13,158 bases of DNA from Saprospiraceae bacterium (GTDB lineage Bacteria; Bacteroidota; Bacteroidia; Chitinophagales; Saprospiraceae): positions 1 to 13,158 of the forward strand of contig JAHDBO010000030.1 in assembly GCA_020630355.1 (NCBI GenBank), written 5' to 3'. This document shows positions 1-6,782 of the stretch, one piece after another. The first letter of the stretch is position 1. The number at the start of each line of letters is the position of its first letter. Made by a program: the position numbers and the translations under genes. The notes beneath the pieces are model-generated. The model worked only from the letters and a program-made list of their open reading frames with translations, was not told the DNA's origin and made no database searches.

Positions 1-87
1 GTCGGTCGTGCCCATAAAAATAAATCAAAAGTTATGCAGAAATATAAGGGTTGTTTTAAATTTATTTATAAAATTATGTATAAATGG

Positions 88-2007
88 TTATTTTTTAAGT
101 AAATGCAAAGACATTTTTTCAAACAATTCATATCCTTTGAATGGTTTCGATACCACATCATTGAAGCCATGTTCTAAGAAACTCTTATCTTTTTCAATAG
201 CGGGGGCATCAGCTGTAACGGCTAATATCGGTAGATCGTCTCGGACATCCATCTGCGTTCTAATGTAAGCCGTTGCTTCGTATCCGTTCATCACGGGCAT
301 TTGCAAATCCATCAATACAATGTCATATTCGTTTTGCCTTAATGCTTTAATAGCTTCTTCCCCATTTTCAACAACATTGAGCTGGACTTCAGATAAATGC
401 TTTTGTATATAGCGTTTGGCTACAATTTGAATGAGGTTGTTGTCTTCTACTAGTAAAACGCTTAAATCTTTTCTATCGATATCTAGGAACCTAGGTGGTG
501 CATCTATTGATTCTATACTCGAAGCTCTAGCAGAAACATCATCTACTTTGAATTTTAAATCAAAATAAAAAGTAGACCCAACGCCTAGCTCACTCTCTAC
601 ACCAACCTTACCACCTTGTTTTTCGACTAGGTGTTTGACGATGGATAGCCCTAATCCTGTTCCCTCAAAAAGCATTCCTTTCGTCTCTACTCTTGCAAAT
701 GCCCCAAAAATGCTATCCAGTTTATCCGCAGGGATACCGATACCGGTATCTGCTACTGAAAATTTCAAATGAACCCCATTATCCGAGGAGGGCAACAAAT
801 CAACAGAAATCTTGATAGAACCTTGTTCTGTAAACTTAGCGGCATTGCCTGTTAAATTGATCAATATTTGATTGAGCCTTGTGCGGTCACCAATCAAATA
901 GCGAGGAATGTTCTCATTGATAGAAGTTTCAAATTCTAACCTTTTTTCGGGCAAGCGGTAATAGACCACATTGAATAGATTCGCCATCAGTTCATGGAAA
1001 TCAAAAGGCTCTTTTGCAAACTTAATGTCACCGCTCTCCAGCATCGAGAAGTCCAATATATCATTGATGATTCCTAGGAGGTCTTCCGATGTTTGTTTGA
1101 TAGATTTGATATAGCCTTTTTGTTCTTCATTCAGGTTCATTTCGGGGAATAAAGAACTGAAGCCGATAACGGCTGTCATAGGAGTCCGCATATCGTGACT
1201 GATACGGGCAAGAAATTCCCGTTTCATTTTATCGCTCTCTTGCATTTTGCGGATTTCATCCGCTTTTTTCTTCTCTGTAATATCTTGAATGATGCCACTT
1301 ATAGAACGAGCCTGCCCTTTATTATCTTTAGAGACTTTGGTTTGAATAGAGACGTATAACTGCTCTCCATCTCTTTGCAAGACTTCGTGCTCTCCTTGAT
1401 AGTTGCCATTGGAAAGGGTGTCTTCGTGTACTTGGTGAATGATGTTTAGGTGAGAATTAGGATTGGCAAAATGCTCATAGATAAAAGTGTTCTCCCTAGG
1501 AGGGTAACCAAAAATGCGGTACACTTCATCAGAGGCAACGAATTCTTTATTGCTAGGGTAAAATTCCCAATTTCCGATATGTGCTAAGCGTTGCGCCTCT
1601 TCCAAGCGCTTGATGACCTTGCTTCTTTCTATGGAATATCTAAGGGATTTTGCTAGGCTGTTTGCGTCAAAAGCGCCTTTTACTAAGTAATCTTGAGCAC
1701 CAGCACGCACGGCGTTCAATCCCATTTTTTTATCAGAAAAACCTGTTAGGACGATGATGTTTTGGTCGGGAAATCGGTTGACTAGTTTTTCAAGCGTAGG
1801 GAATCCCCTAGAATCGGGGAGGCTTAGGTCTAGCAATATCACGTCGAAATCTTCTTGTTCAATAGCAAGAATCCCTTCTTTTAAAGTCGTTTTATTTATA
1901 ATCTCACATTCGAGTAAGTCGGATTCTTTGAGCAATAATTCCACGAGGCGGGCATCCCCTGGATTATCCTCAATCAATAGCACTTTATTGAATGATTCAA
2001 TACGCAT
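88..2007 (-). CDS. hybrid histidine kinase, receiver-PAS-HisKA-HATPase-receiver
   Basis: This is a cytoplasmic two-component phosphorelay protein. Residues are numbered from an upstream ATG at 2049 (653 aa). An N-terminal receiver spans about 22-135, with acidic pair E27/D28, phospho-acceptor D74 and K124. A PAS/PAC domain lies at about 150-260. HisKA carries the phosphorylated His in SHDMRTP (H285). The ATPase has N402 in LTGNAAKF, the G1 box DTGIGIP (434-440) and the G2 box GTGLGLSIVK (463-472). The C-terminal receiver (528-650) has D581 and K635. There is no signal peptide or membrane segment, so input probably comes through the first receiver or the PAS domain. I prefer the ATG at 2007 (MRIESFNKVLLIEDN): receivers of this type usually begin a few residues before the first strand, and a near -7 motif, TA-N3-TTTGC, lies between the two ATGs. 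No output DNA-binding domain is present, so the target is unknown. Confidence 0.93.
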   Translation of the reverse strand: MRIESFNKVLLIEDNPGDARLVELLLKESDLLECEIINKTTLKEGILAIEQEDFDVILLDLSLPDSRGFPTLEKLVNRFPDQNIIVLTGFSDKKMGLNAVRAGAQDYLVKGAFDANSLAKSLRYSIERSKVIKRLEEAQRLAHIGNWEFYPSNKEFVASDEVYRIFGYPPRENTFIYEHFANPNSHLNIIHQVHEDTLSNGNYQGEHEVLQRDGEQLYVSIQTKVSKDNKGQARSISGIIQDITEKKKADEIRKMQESDKMKREFLARISHDMRTPMTAVIGFSSLFPEMNLNEEQKGYIKSIKQTSEDLLGIINDILDFSMLESGDIKFAKEPFDFHELMANLFNVVYYRLPEKRLEFETSINENIPRYLIGDRTRLNQILINLTGNAAKFTEQGSIKISVDLLPSSDNGVHLKFSVADTGIGIPADKLDSIFGAFARVETKGMLFEGTGLGLSIVKHLVEKQGGKVGVESELGVGSTFYFDLKFKVDDVSARASSIESIDAPPRFLDIDRKDLSVLLVEDNNLIQIVAKRYIQKHLSEVQLNVVENGEEAIKALRQNEYDIVLMDLQMPVMNGYEATAYIRTQMDVRDDLPILAVTADAPAIEKDKSFLEHGFNDVVSKPFKGYELFEKMSLHLLKK

Positions 2008-2214
2008 TAAAGTAGGTTTAATATGCTTTATTTGATGCAAATTATACATTCGTTTGGTTTCTAGTCGGGGGGACTAAAAAACGATTAGGAGTAATAATAC
2101 TCGAAAAATAAGCAAGACGGAATTCAGCCATGACTCCGAGGCAGTGCGTCAATTGAAAGGATTCAGAAAGAGACACTGTAATATCAGAGAATCTGACCAG
2201 TAAAGTCGTTGCAT

Positions 2215-2574
2215 TTATAGTGTACGCTGCATGAAAATAAATGTTGCACCAATTTCGCTTAAAACAAACAAGCAGAGATGTTGAGAGGGGGGCTTGAACA
2301 CATCTTTAAAAGTTTCTATGCGTTCTATCCGAACAATATTCTTAGTGACGAACTCCTCTAAAGAAGAAGCATTGATACTCCATTGCCCATTGATTTTCTC
2401 TTTTTCAATAATGGGAATACCAATATCAACTTGATGCTGATGGACGACAAAAATGGGATAATTGGACACACCTTCATTGGTGATGGCATCGGAGGCTTTT
2501 CCTAAAACTTCTTTATACGGTTTTAGTTCTTCCTCCAGTAAAGATAATTTTTCACTATTGCTCATCTCTTTCAT
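2215..2574 (-). CDS. conserved small protein of unknown function
   Basis: This encodes a 119-residue soluble protein with no signal peptide, membrane segment or known catalytic motif. The composition is normal for a real protein: an acidic N-terminal helix (SEKLSLLEEELKPY, 8-20), then a stretch resembling mixed alpha/beta structure (YPIFVVHQHQVDIGIPI, 39-55; INGQWSINASSLEEF, 61-75), and a hydrophobic C-terminal strand (LCLFVLSEIGATFIF, 100-114). From memory, similar proteins of about 120 residues are annotated as hypothetical in many Bacteroidota. I cannot assign a function. An internal ATG at 2565 (MSNSEK) is an alternative start. It lies on the same strand as the kinase gene, 207 bases upstream of it, which is loose for an operon. 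Confidence 0.75.
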   Translation of the reverse strand: MKEMSNSEKLSLLEEELKPYKEVLGKASDAITNEGVSNYPIFVVHQHQVDIGIPIIEKEKINGQWSINASSLEEFVTKNIVRIERIETFKDVFKPPSQHLCLFVLSEIGATFIFMQRTL

Positions 2575-2582
2575 AAGAAAAC

Positions 2583-2640
2583 AAAAGAAAGCTTATTTTT
2601 ATTAAAATCCAACTTCCATCTTTAGAAAAGAAAGCTTATT
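2583..2640. repeat. 15-bp perfect direct repeat pair
   Basis: AAAAGAAAGCTTATT occurs at 2583-2597 and again at 2626-2640, with a centre-to-centre spacing of 43 bases. The pair lies just upstream of the minus-strand hypothetical gene that starts at 2574, so it could be a paired operator or the trace of a small duplication. The intervening bases are not repeated. Confidence 0.7.
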
Positions 2641-2740
2641 ATCGTAAAAACGTAATGGTATAAGAAGTGCTGATGTAATCCTTGTTGAATGGTTCTAGTT
2701 TGTTCGCTGAGGCGATGACTTGTTGAGAAGAAGGAATACT

Positions 2741-2759
2741 CAACAACTCAACAACTCAA
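2741..2759. repeat. 8-bp tandem repeat, unit CAACAACT
   Basis: There are two complete units (2741-2748, 2749-2756) and a partial third (2757-2759). The three bases before it (ACT) also match the unit's end. The first unit also pairs with TTGTTGAG at 2720-2727, giving an 8-bp stem with 2739-2746 and an 11-base loop. The repeat lies at the junction between two halves of a small minus-strand reading frame (2802 to 2639). Confidence 0.75.
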
Positions 2760-2899
2760 TAAGGATTAGTAAATGACCAAGGACGACGTGTTTTTTAGAC
2801 ATTATTCTAAATGGAGTTGCTGAAAAATTATAAAGTGATGGTTTTTAATCTAATATCTAAATGCTAAAATCTAAAGTCTTTTTATTATAGACCTTTTCT

Positions 2900-2907
2900 T
2901 AGTTTTG
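2900..2907 (+). promoter_or_regulatory. candidate -7 element for the aspartoacylase-family gene
   Basis: TAGTTTTG, followed by C, matches the Bacteroidota -7 consensus TAnnTTTG exactly. It lies 32 bases before the ATG at 2940, which would leave a 5' leader of about 25 bases. I see no clear -33 TTTG at the expected distance, so the call rests on the -7 match and position. Confidence 0.5.
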
Positions 2908-2939
2908 CATTCCCGAAGCATCTTGCCCAAATTATAACT

Positions 2940-3896
2940 ATGTCGTTAAAAAATACTATCCAACGTGTCATTGGAAGCTACCAAGGAGAAGAGAAAGGAC
3001 CGCTTTTGATATGCTTTGGTGGGATGCACGGTAATGAATTAGCGGGTGTAAAGGCGCTTGAAAGTATGTTTGGTATGTTGGAACGAGAACCCACTACCAA
3101 TCCTGATTTCAAATTCAAAGGGCGATTGGTTGGTTTGAGAGGAAACTTGGCTGCCATTAAAGCAGGCAAACGCTTTATTGATAAAGATTTAAATCGGCAG
3201 TGGACACCAGAAAACGTCGCGCGTATCCTAGGGGCGACCTCTGATGAAATGCTAGATTCAGAAGACAAAGAAATTAGGGAGAACCTCGCCATTATTCACC
3301 AAGAAATAAAGGATTACCAACCCCAAAAGGTCATTGTACTGGATTTGCATACAACGACGGCTTTTGGAGGTATTTTTTCTATCCCTACGGATGATGAACG
3401 CAGCTTGACGATTGCTATTGAGCTGCATGCTCCTGTGATTAGAGGGATGTTGAAAGGCATAAGGGGCACTAGCTTGCACTATTTTAATACCAAGAACCTT
3501 GGTGTTGATACGGTGGCGGTTTGTTTTGAGTCAGGACAACACTATGAAGATTTATCGGTCAAAAGAGCGATTGCTGCTCTGACCAATTGTATGCGCACAA
3601 TAGGCTGTGTACGGGCGGAAGATGTCGAAAACCGGCATGATAAAATCTTAATTGAGTATTCTAAGTCATTGCCTAAGGTGTCGGAGTTGTTTTATTGTCA
3701 TGGGGTGAAACCAAGTGATGGATTCGTGATGAAACCGAATTATTCCAATTTTCAAAGAGTGGTGGAGGGGGAACTTTTGGCGACGGATAAAAACGGGGAA
3801 ATCCTAGCACCCAAAGATTGCCTTGTCGTGATGCCTTTGTATCAAAAACAAGGAGATGATGGTTTTTTTTTGGTGGAATCGGTAGAAGGTTTTTAG
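2940..3896 (+). CDS. succinylglutamate desuccinylase/aspartoacylase family zinc hydrolase
   Basis: This 318-residue protein has the AstE/AspA metallo-carboxypeptidase fold signature. GGMHGNELAG (27-36) supplies zinc ligands H30 and E33, and DLHTTT (135-140) supplies the third ligand, H137. RFIDKDLNRQW (78-88) is the family's substrate-carboxylate-binding DLNR segment, and FESGQH (196-201) holds the likely catalytic Glu197. The C-terminal 80 residues would form the family's beta-rich domain. There is no signal peptide, so it should act in the cytoplasm, hydrolysing an amide bond in an N-acylated amino acid or a similar small substrate. The substrate cannot be told from sequence, and no arginine-catabolism (ast) or aspartate genes are adjacent. 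The gene stands alone on the plus strand between minus-strand genes and has its own candidate promoter. The start at 2940 fits the motif distance and lacks a Shine-Dalgarno sequence. Confidence 0.9.
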   Translation: MSLKNTIQRVIGSYQGEEKGPLLICFGGMHGNELAGVKALESMFGMLEREPTTNPDFKFKGRLVGLRGNLAAIKAGKRFIDKDLNRQWTPENVARILGATSDEMLDSEDKEIRENLAIIHQEIKDYQPQKVIVLDLHTTTAFGGIFSIPTDDERSLTIAIELHAPVIRGMLKGIRGTSLHYFNTKNLGVDTVAVCFESGQHYEDLSVKRAIAALTNCMRTIGCVRAEDVENRHDKILIEYSKSLPKVSELFYCHGVKPSDGFVMKPNYSNFQRVVEGELLATDKNGEILAPKDCLVVMPLYQKQGDDGFFLVESVEGF

Positions 3897-4618
3897 CTCT
3901 TTTGAATGGCTTTAAGGAAACGCTGGAATTGTGGCTGCAAAACCTCAAAATGTGCTTTGTCAATAGGCTTTTGTCCATACCAAACCCTGTCAAAAACCAG
4001 ACTCAACTCCCTAAAATTACTGGCTAAAGGATGTGCTTTCATTTCTCTCAGATAATCTCGGTTAGTTTTGTCTTTTTTCCAACGGATGGCTTTTTTAATG
4101 GATAAGTCTTTGATGCTTTGCAGGAAATATAAACGGATAGCTAGCGCGTAATTACCGCTTTCGATGGCCTGCCGTGTCAATTTGTCTAGTTCTGATTCCA
4201 AGAGGTTTTCTTCTACTTCTCGTAGGTTGATGGTTCCTGGGTTATTGATTTTTCTATTGCCACCAAAATTCAACTGTACCCCTGACATATTGTATAAAAG
4301 CACCAAAACAAGCACTGCAATGGTTGAGATGAGTAGTATTTTTGCCATGCTGCCTCCCAAAGCGCCAGCACTCGAACCACCACTCGACCGGTCCCAACTG
4401 TCATAGTCTCGACGATTTTCTTTTGCTTTTTTATCCTTGTTTTTTGAAAGGGGCTTTCCTGAATAATCCAAGTCTTGTATAGCAGATTCCCACTTTTGCT
4501 GTTCGATGGCGTTTTCACGCAAACTAGATTGTAGATAGGATGCCTTGTTGCTGTCTTGGGCCATTATCCCAGTAGCAAACAGCATCAAAAAAATGATATT
4601 TAACAGTTTGAAATTCAA
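3893..4618 (-). CDS. DUF4129 domain membrane protein
   Basis: This is a 241-residue protein with a signal peptide (1-20, likely cleavage after MAQ-type A20), a charged, partly low-complexity periplasmic segment (21-90, with a Gly/Ser run RSSGGSSAGALGGS at 77-90), one membrane helix (93-110) and a cytoplasmic C-terminal DUF4129 domain (about 145-238). Family-typical features of that domain are the A-x-R-L-Y-x-L segment near 160-166, W180, KTNRDYL (184-190) and VWYG (212-215). DUF4129 proteins commonly accompany SpoIIM, DUF58 and MoxR-type AAA genes in Bacteroidota. Here only the SpoIIM partner is adjacent, 2 bases upstream, so the two are surely co-transcribed. The biochemical function is unknown. 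Its stop codon overlaps that of the convergent aspartoacylase-family gene. Confidence 0.85.
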   Translation of the reverse strand: MNFKLLNIIFLMLFATGIMAQDSNKASYLQSSLRENAIEQQKWESAIQDLDYSGKPLSKNKDKKAKENRRDYDSWDRSSGGSSAGALGGSMAKILLISTIAVLVLVLLYNMSGVQLNFGGNRKINNPGTINLREVEENLLESELDKLTRQAIESGNYALAIRLYFLQSIKDLSIKKAIRWKKDKTNRDYLREMKAHPLASNFRELSLVFDRVWYGQKPIDKAHFEVLQPQFQRFLKAIQKS

Positions 4619-4620
4619 GT

Positions 4621-6477
4621 TTATTCTTTTTCTAATCCTCTAATTTTCCGACTCTCACCGATTAAGCTTATTTGTGCCAATAAATTTTTAGCTTCTTTTA
4701 TTTCTAATAAAGAATCATATAAAAGTACCCCTCCGAAATAATACAAGGGTAGAATTAATCCGATACTTAAAAATACAGTAAAAGTAAGTAGGACTACTAG
4801 GAAAACTTGGGCGCTTTCTTCATCTAATTGAAAATTCCAACTCACTATTTCAAAATAAAAATAAAAAAATGGAGAGAATATCAACCCAAAGAATAGAAGA
4901 CTAATCAGCCACACGATGAAGTTGAAGGTCAGCCAGGTACCGAACTGCCCAGAAAGCAGGCTAAAGCTCCGACCTAGGGCGGAAAAGGGATTTTTTTGCT
5001 CAAAATAAAAAACGGGTAGCCATAAGGTCAAAATTAAGAACCCTAGGAAAACCAAAATGCTAGGACTAGCGTCCGTCAAAAAACAAGCTAGTAATAGACC
5101 CAAGGAAAAAGTAACGCCCAATAATTGAACGGTAGTTTCTTTTGTGCTTTTTTGATTCATTTCTTCACCAATCCAACCAAGGGAAAAGTAAGCCATTGCC
5201 CCAAATAGAATTGTCAAAATAGGATAGAAGATGATATGTTGGTCAAAGCTGAAGAACTGCCCAATGTAGGTGCTCGTATCTCCAAAGAATACCATCGGAT
5301 GGGAGGGGAATTGAAAATATTCGGGAAGACTTTCCCCATAAGAGAAATAAGCAACAGTAGCAGCGATAGTGGCAACAAGAGTTGCGATTTTGAGAATATC
5401 GCCTAAGTGCCGACGATAAAGCACAAAGGTGTCCGTAAAGAATTTATCCGTCGTTTTTATCGTTCCAAACTCTAGTTTATAGTTGCGAGTAGCTGCAAGT
5501 TTATGTTTGTTCTTTGCTGTTCTGAACCCCGTTCTTTTTTTGTAAAAAAATGGATACCAGACGAAATAGCCCAAGACAAATAACAAGCAACAAATAATAA
5601 AAGCAAAACGAATCACATCAGGCGTTTCGGTGTAGCGGGTGAGGTAGCCTTCTATAAAACCTGCTAATACGATAATTGGGGCGATGCCGACCATGATTTT
5701 CAAGCCTCTTCGGGCAGACACCAAAAAGGATTGCATCCTTGAGTATGTGCCGGGAAAGACCAGGCCAGAGCCCATTGTCAGTCCAGCAGCACCAGCGATG
5801 ATGATGGCGGATATTTCGAGTGTTCCGTGCGTCCAAATTGTCAAGAAGGATTCCCAGAAAACGCCTTTTTCGTAGAAAAAATACTGGAAAGCACCTACCA
5901 TAATGCCATTGTAAATCATAATGCCTACCGTACCTATCGCAAAGAAAACCCCTAGGACGAAAGTTCGGAAAGCGACCAGCATATTGTTGATGGTAATGCC
6001 TAAGGACATGTCAAATTCTCCTCGCTGCTTATAAACCGCCATGGGGTCGCCCGATTCGATATTTTCCATTGTCATATCCACATAATCATCTCCTAGGATG
6101 ATACGAGGAAATTCTATATCCATAGCACAGGAAAGCGCACCTATCAAGAAGGCAAAAAGAAAGAGCCCGAAAGAAAGCAAAAAAGCCCCTTTCGATTGAT
6201 AAACGAGGTAGGGGAGTTCATCCGTCCAAAAATCCAAAAGGCGATTGCCACCAGTTCTTTTATTTCGGTAAATGCTATAATAAACCTGTTGTGCAAGGCT
6301 ATTGAGGTAGACCCGAACAGAGCGATTGGGGTAAAAAGTACGGGAATAGGACAGGTCGTCCGTAACTTGGACAAAAAGGTTTTTAACCTTGTCGGGGTCT
6401 TTGTATTCTCTTTTCAAAGTGGTTTCGAGTTCGACCCACTTCTTCTTGTTTTGATTGATGAAATTTGTTTCCCGCAA
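4621..6477 (-). CDS. SpoIIM (stage II sporulation M-like, DUF95) membrane protein with extended C-terminus
   Basis: This is a 618-residue polytopic inner-membrane protein. The first 95 residues are soluble and charged. The SpoIIM region follows (about 95-310), with helices near 98-117, 168-190, 220-240, 263-280 and 292-310. It includes the family-typical NNMLVAFRTFVLGV (164-177) and HGTLEISA (217-224, H217/E221). Bacterial SpoIIM proteins of this type often end soon after that. This one continues for about 300 more residues, with a loop (312-358) and roughly six more hydrophobic helices (362-380, 415-434, 451-467, 473-490, 515-540, 558-582). The organism need not sporulate: the family is widespread in non-sporulating bacteria, where its role is poorly known. 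It is the first gene of a pair with DUF4129. The start at 6477 (MRETNFINQNKK) is the first ATG of the frame. Confidence 0.88.
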   Translation of the reverse strand: MRETNFINQNKKKWVELETTLKREYKDPDKVKNLFVQVTDDLSYSRTFYPNRSVRVYLNSLAQQVYYSIYRNKRTGGNRLLDFWTDELPYLVYQSKGAFLLSFGLFLFAFLIGALSCAMDIEFPRIILGDDYVDMTMENIESGDPMAVYKQRGEFDMSLGITINNMLVAFRTFVLGVFFAIGTVGIMIYNGIMVGAFQYFFYEKGVFWESFLTIWTHGTLEISAIIIAGAAGLTMGSGLVFPGTYSRMQSFLVSARRGLKIMVGIAPIIVLAGFIEGYLTRYTETPDVIRFAFIICCLLFVLGYFVWYPFFYKKRTGFRTAKNKHKLAATRNYKLEFGTIKTTDKFFTDTFVLYRRHLGDILKIATLVATIAATVAYFSYGESLPEYFQFPSHPMVFFGDTSTYIGQFFSFDQHIIFYPILTILFGAMAYFSLGWIGEEMNQKSTKETTVQLLGVTFSLGLLLACFLTDASPSILVFLGFLILTLWLPVFYFEQKNPFSALGRSFSLLSGQFGTWLTFNFIVWLISLLFFGLIFSPFFYFYFEIVSWNFQLDEESAQVFLVVLLTFTVFLSIGLILPLYYFGGVLLYDSLLEIKEAKNLLAQISLIGESRKIRGLEKE

Positions 6478-6592
6478 AGCTTAAAATTAGACGCTAATTT
6501 ATTCTAAAAAAAGTTCTAAGAAACCGTCAAAAAATAATTTAACGATTTTTGGCGCAATAGTGCCCCAAAGGGATGCCCTTGGCAAAGGAAAA

Positions 6593-6655
6593 ATGATTGA
6601 TAATGAGTTTTTTCAAGCTATTCGCCAAAATCCTAATCGGGAAGTTATTTTTTGA
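6593..6655 (+). pseudogene. possible N-terminal remnant of a small Bacteroidota protein (DUF6428-like)
   Basis: A 20-codon frame begins at ATG 6593 and ends at TGA 6653-6655, reading MIDNEFFQAIRQNPNREV followed by IF. An AAAGGA sequence lies just before the ATG, which is unusual in this window. From memory, the peptide resembles the start of small Bacteroidota proteins that continue with a YHxTEVK motif (DUF6428). No such continuation follows in any frame, so this would be a decayed fragment. It could also be chance. Confidence 0.25.
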
Positions 6656-6708
6656 CCAGCACTAATAATAAAGTTACAAAAAAGAGCTTGTATGAGAAAC
6701 AGAAGAGA

Positions 6709-6767
6709 AGAGGATGTGAAGATTTATTTGCCTTTCGGCAATGGGAATATTATTTTTCACATCCTCT
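6709..6767 (-). terminator. long nested hairpin downstream of serS
   Basis: AGAGGATGTGAA at 6709-6720 pairs perfectly with 6756-6767 (12 bp). The enclosed 35 bases hold a second hairpin, TTGCC (6728-6732) with GGCAA (6737-6741) and a 4-base loop. It lies 16 bases past the serS stop codon on the serS transcript. The minus-strand tail after the stem is pyrimidine-rich (CTTCTCTTCTG), not a clean U-run, so it may be a processing or stability structure and not a classic intrinsic terminator. Confidence 0.5.
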
Positions 6768-6781
6768 ACATCCTCCACATC
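6755..6781 (-). repeat. three tandem 9-bp units after the serS stop
   Basis: Read on the minus strand, GATGTGGAG, GATGTAGAG and GATGTGAAA follow each other directly at 6781-6773, 6772-6764 and 6763-6755. They start one base after the serS stop codon (6783-6785) plus a single spacer, and the last units form one arm of the nested hairpin. Confidence 0.65.
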
Positions 6782-6782
6782 T

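Noticed and set aside
64..85. ATTTATA/TATAAAT inverted repeat after the kinase stop
   Set aside because: It is only A-T pairs in AT-rich DNA, too weak to call a terminator.
2062..2076. TAGTC/GACTA hairpin around a G-run upstream of the kinase
   Set aside because: A 5-bp stem is within chance expectation, and no regulatory context supports it.
2773..2823. Plus-strand 16-codon frame MTKDDVFFRHYSKWSC with AAGGAT upstream
   Set aside because: It is too short to support, and it is antisense to the more protein-like minus-strand frame.
2978..3292. 104-codon minus-strand frame inside the hydrolase gene
   Set aside because: It is a shadow of the real gene, whose zinc-binding motifs lie on the plus strand.
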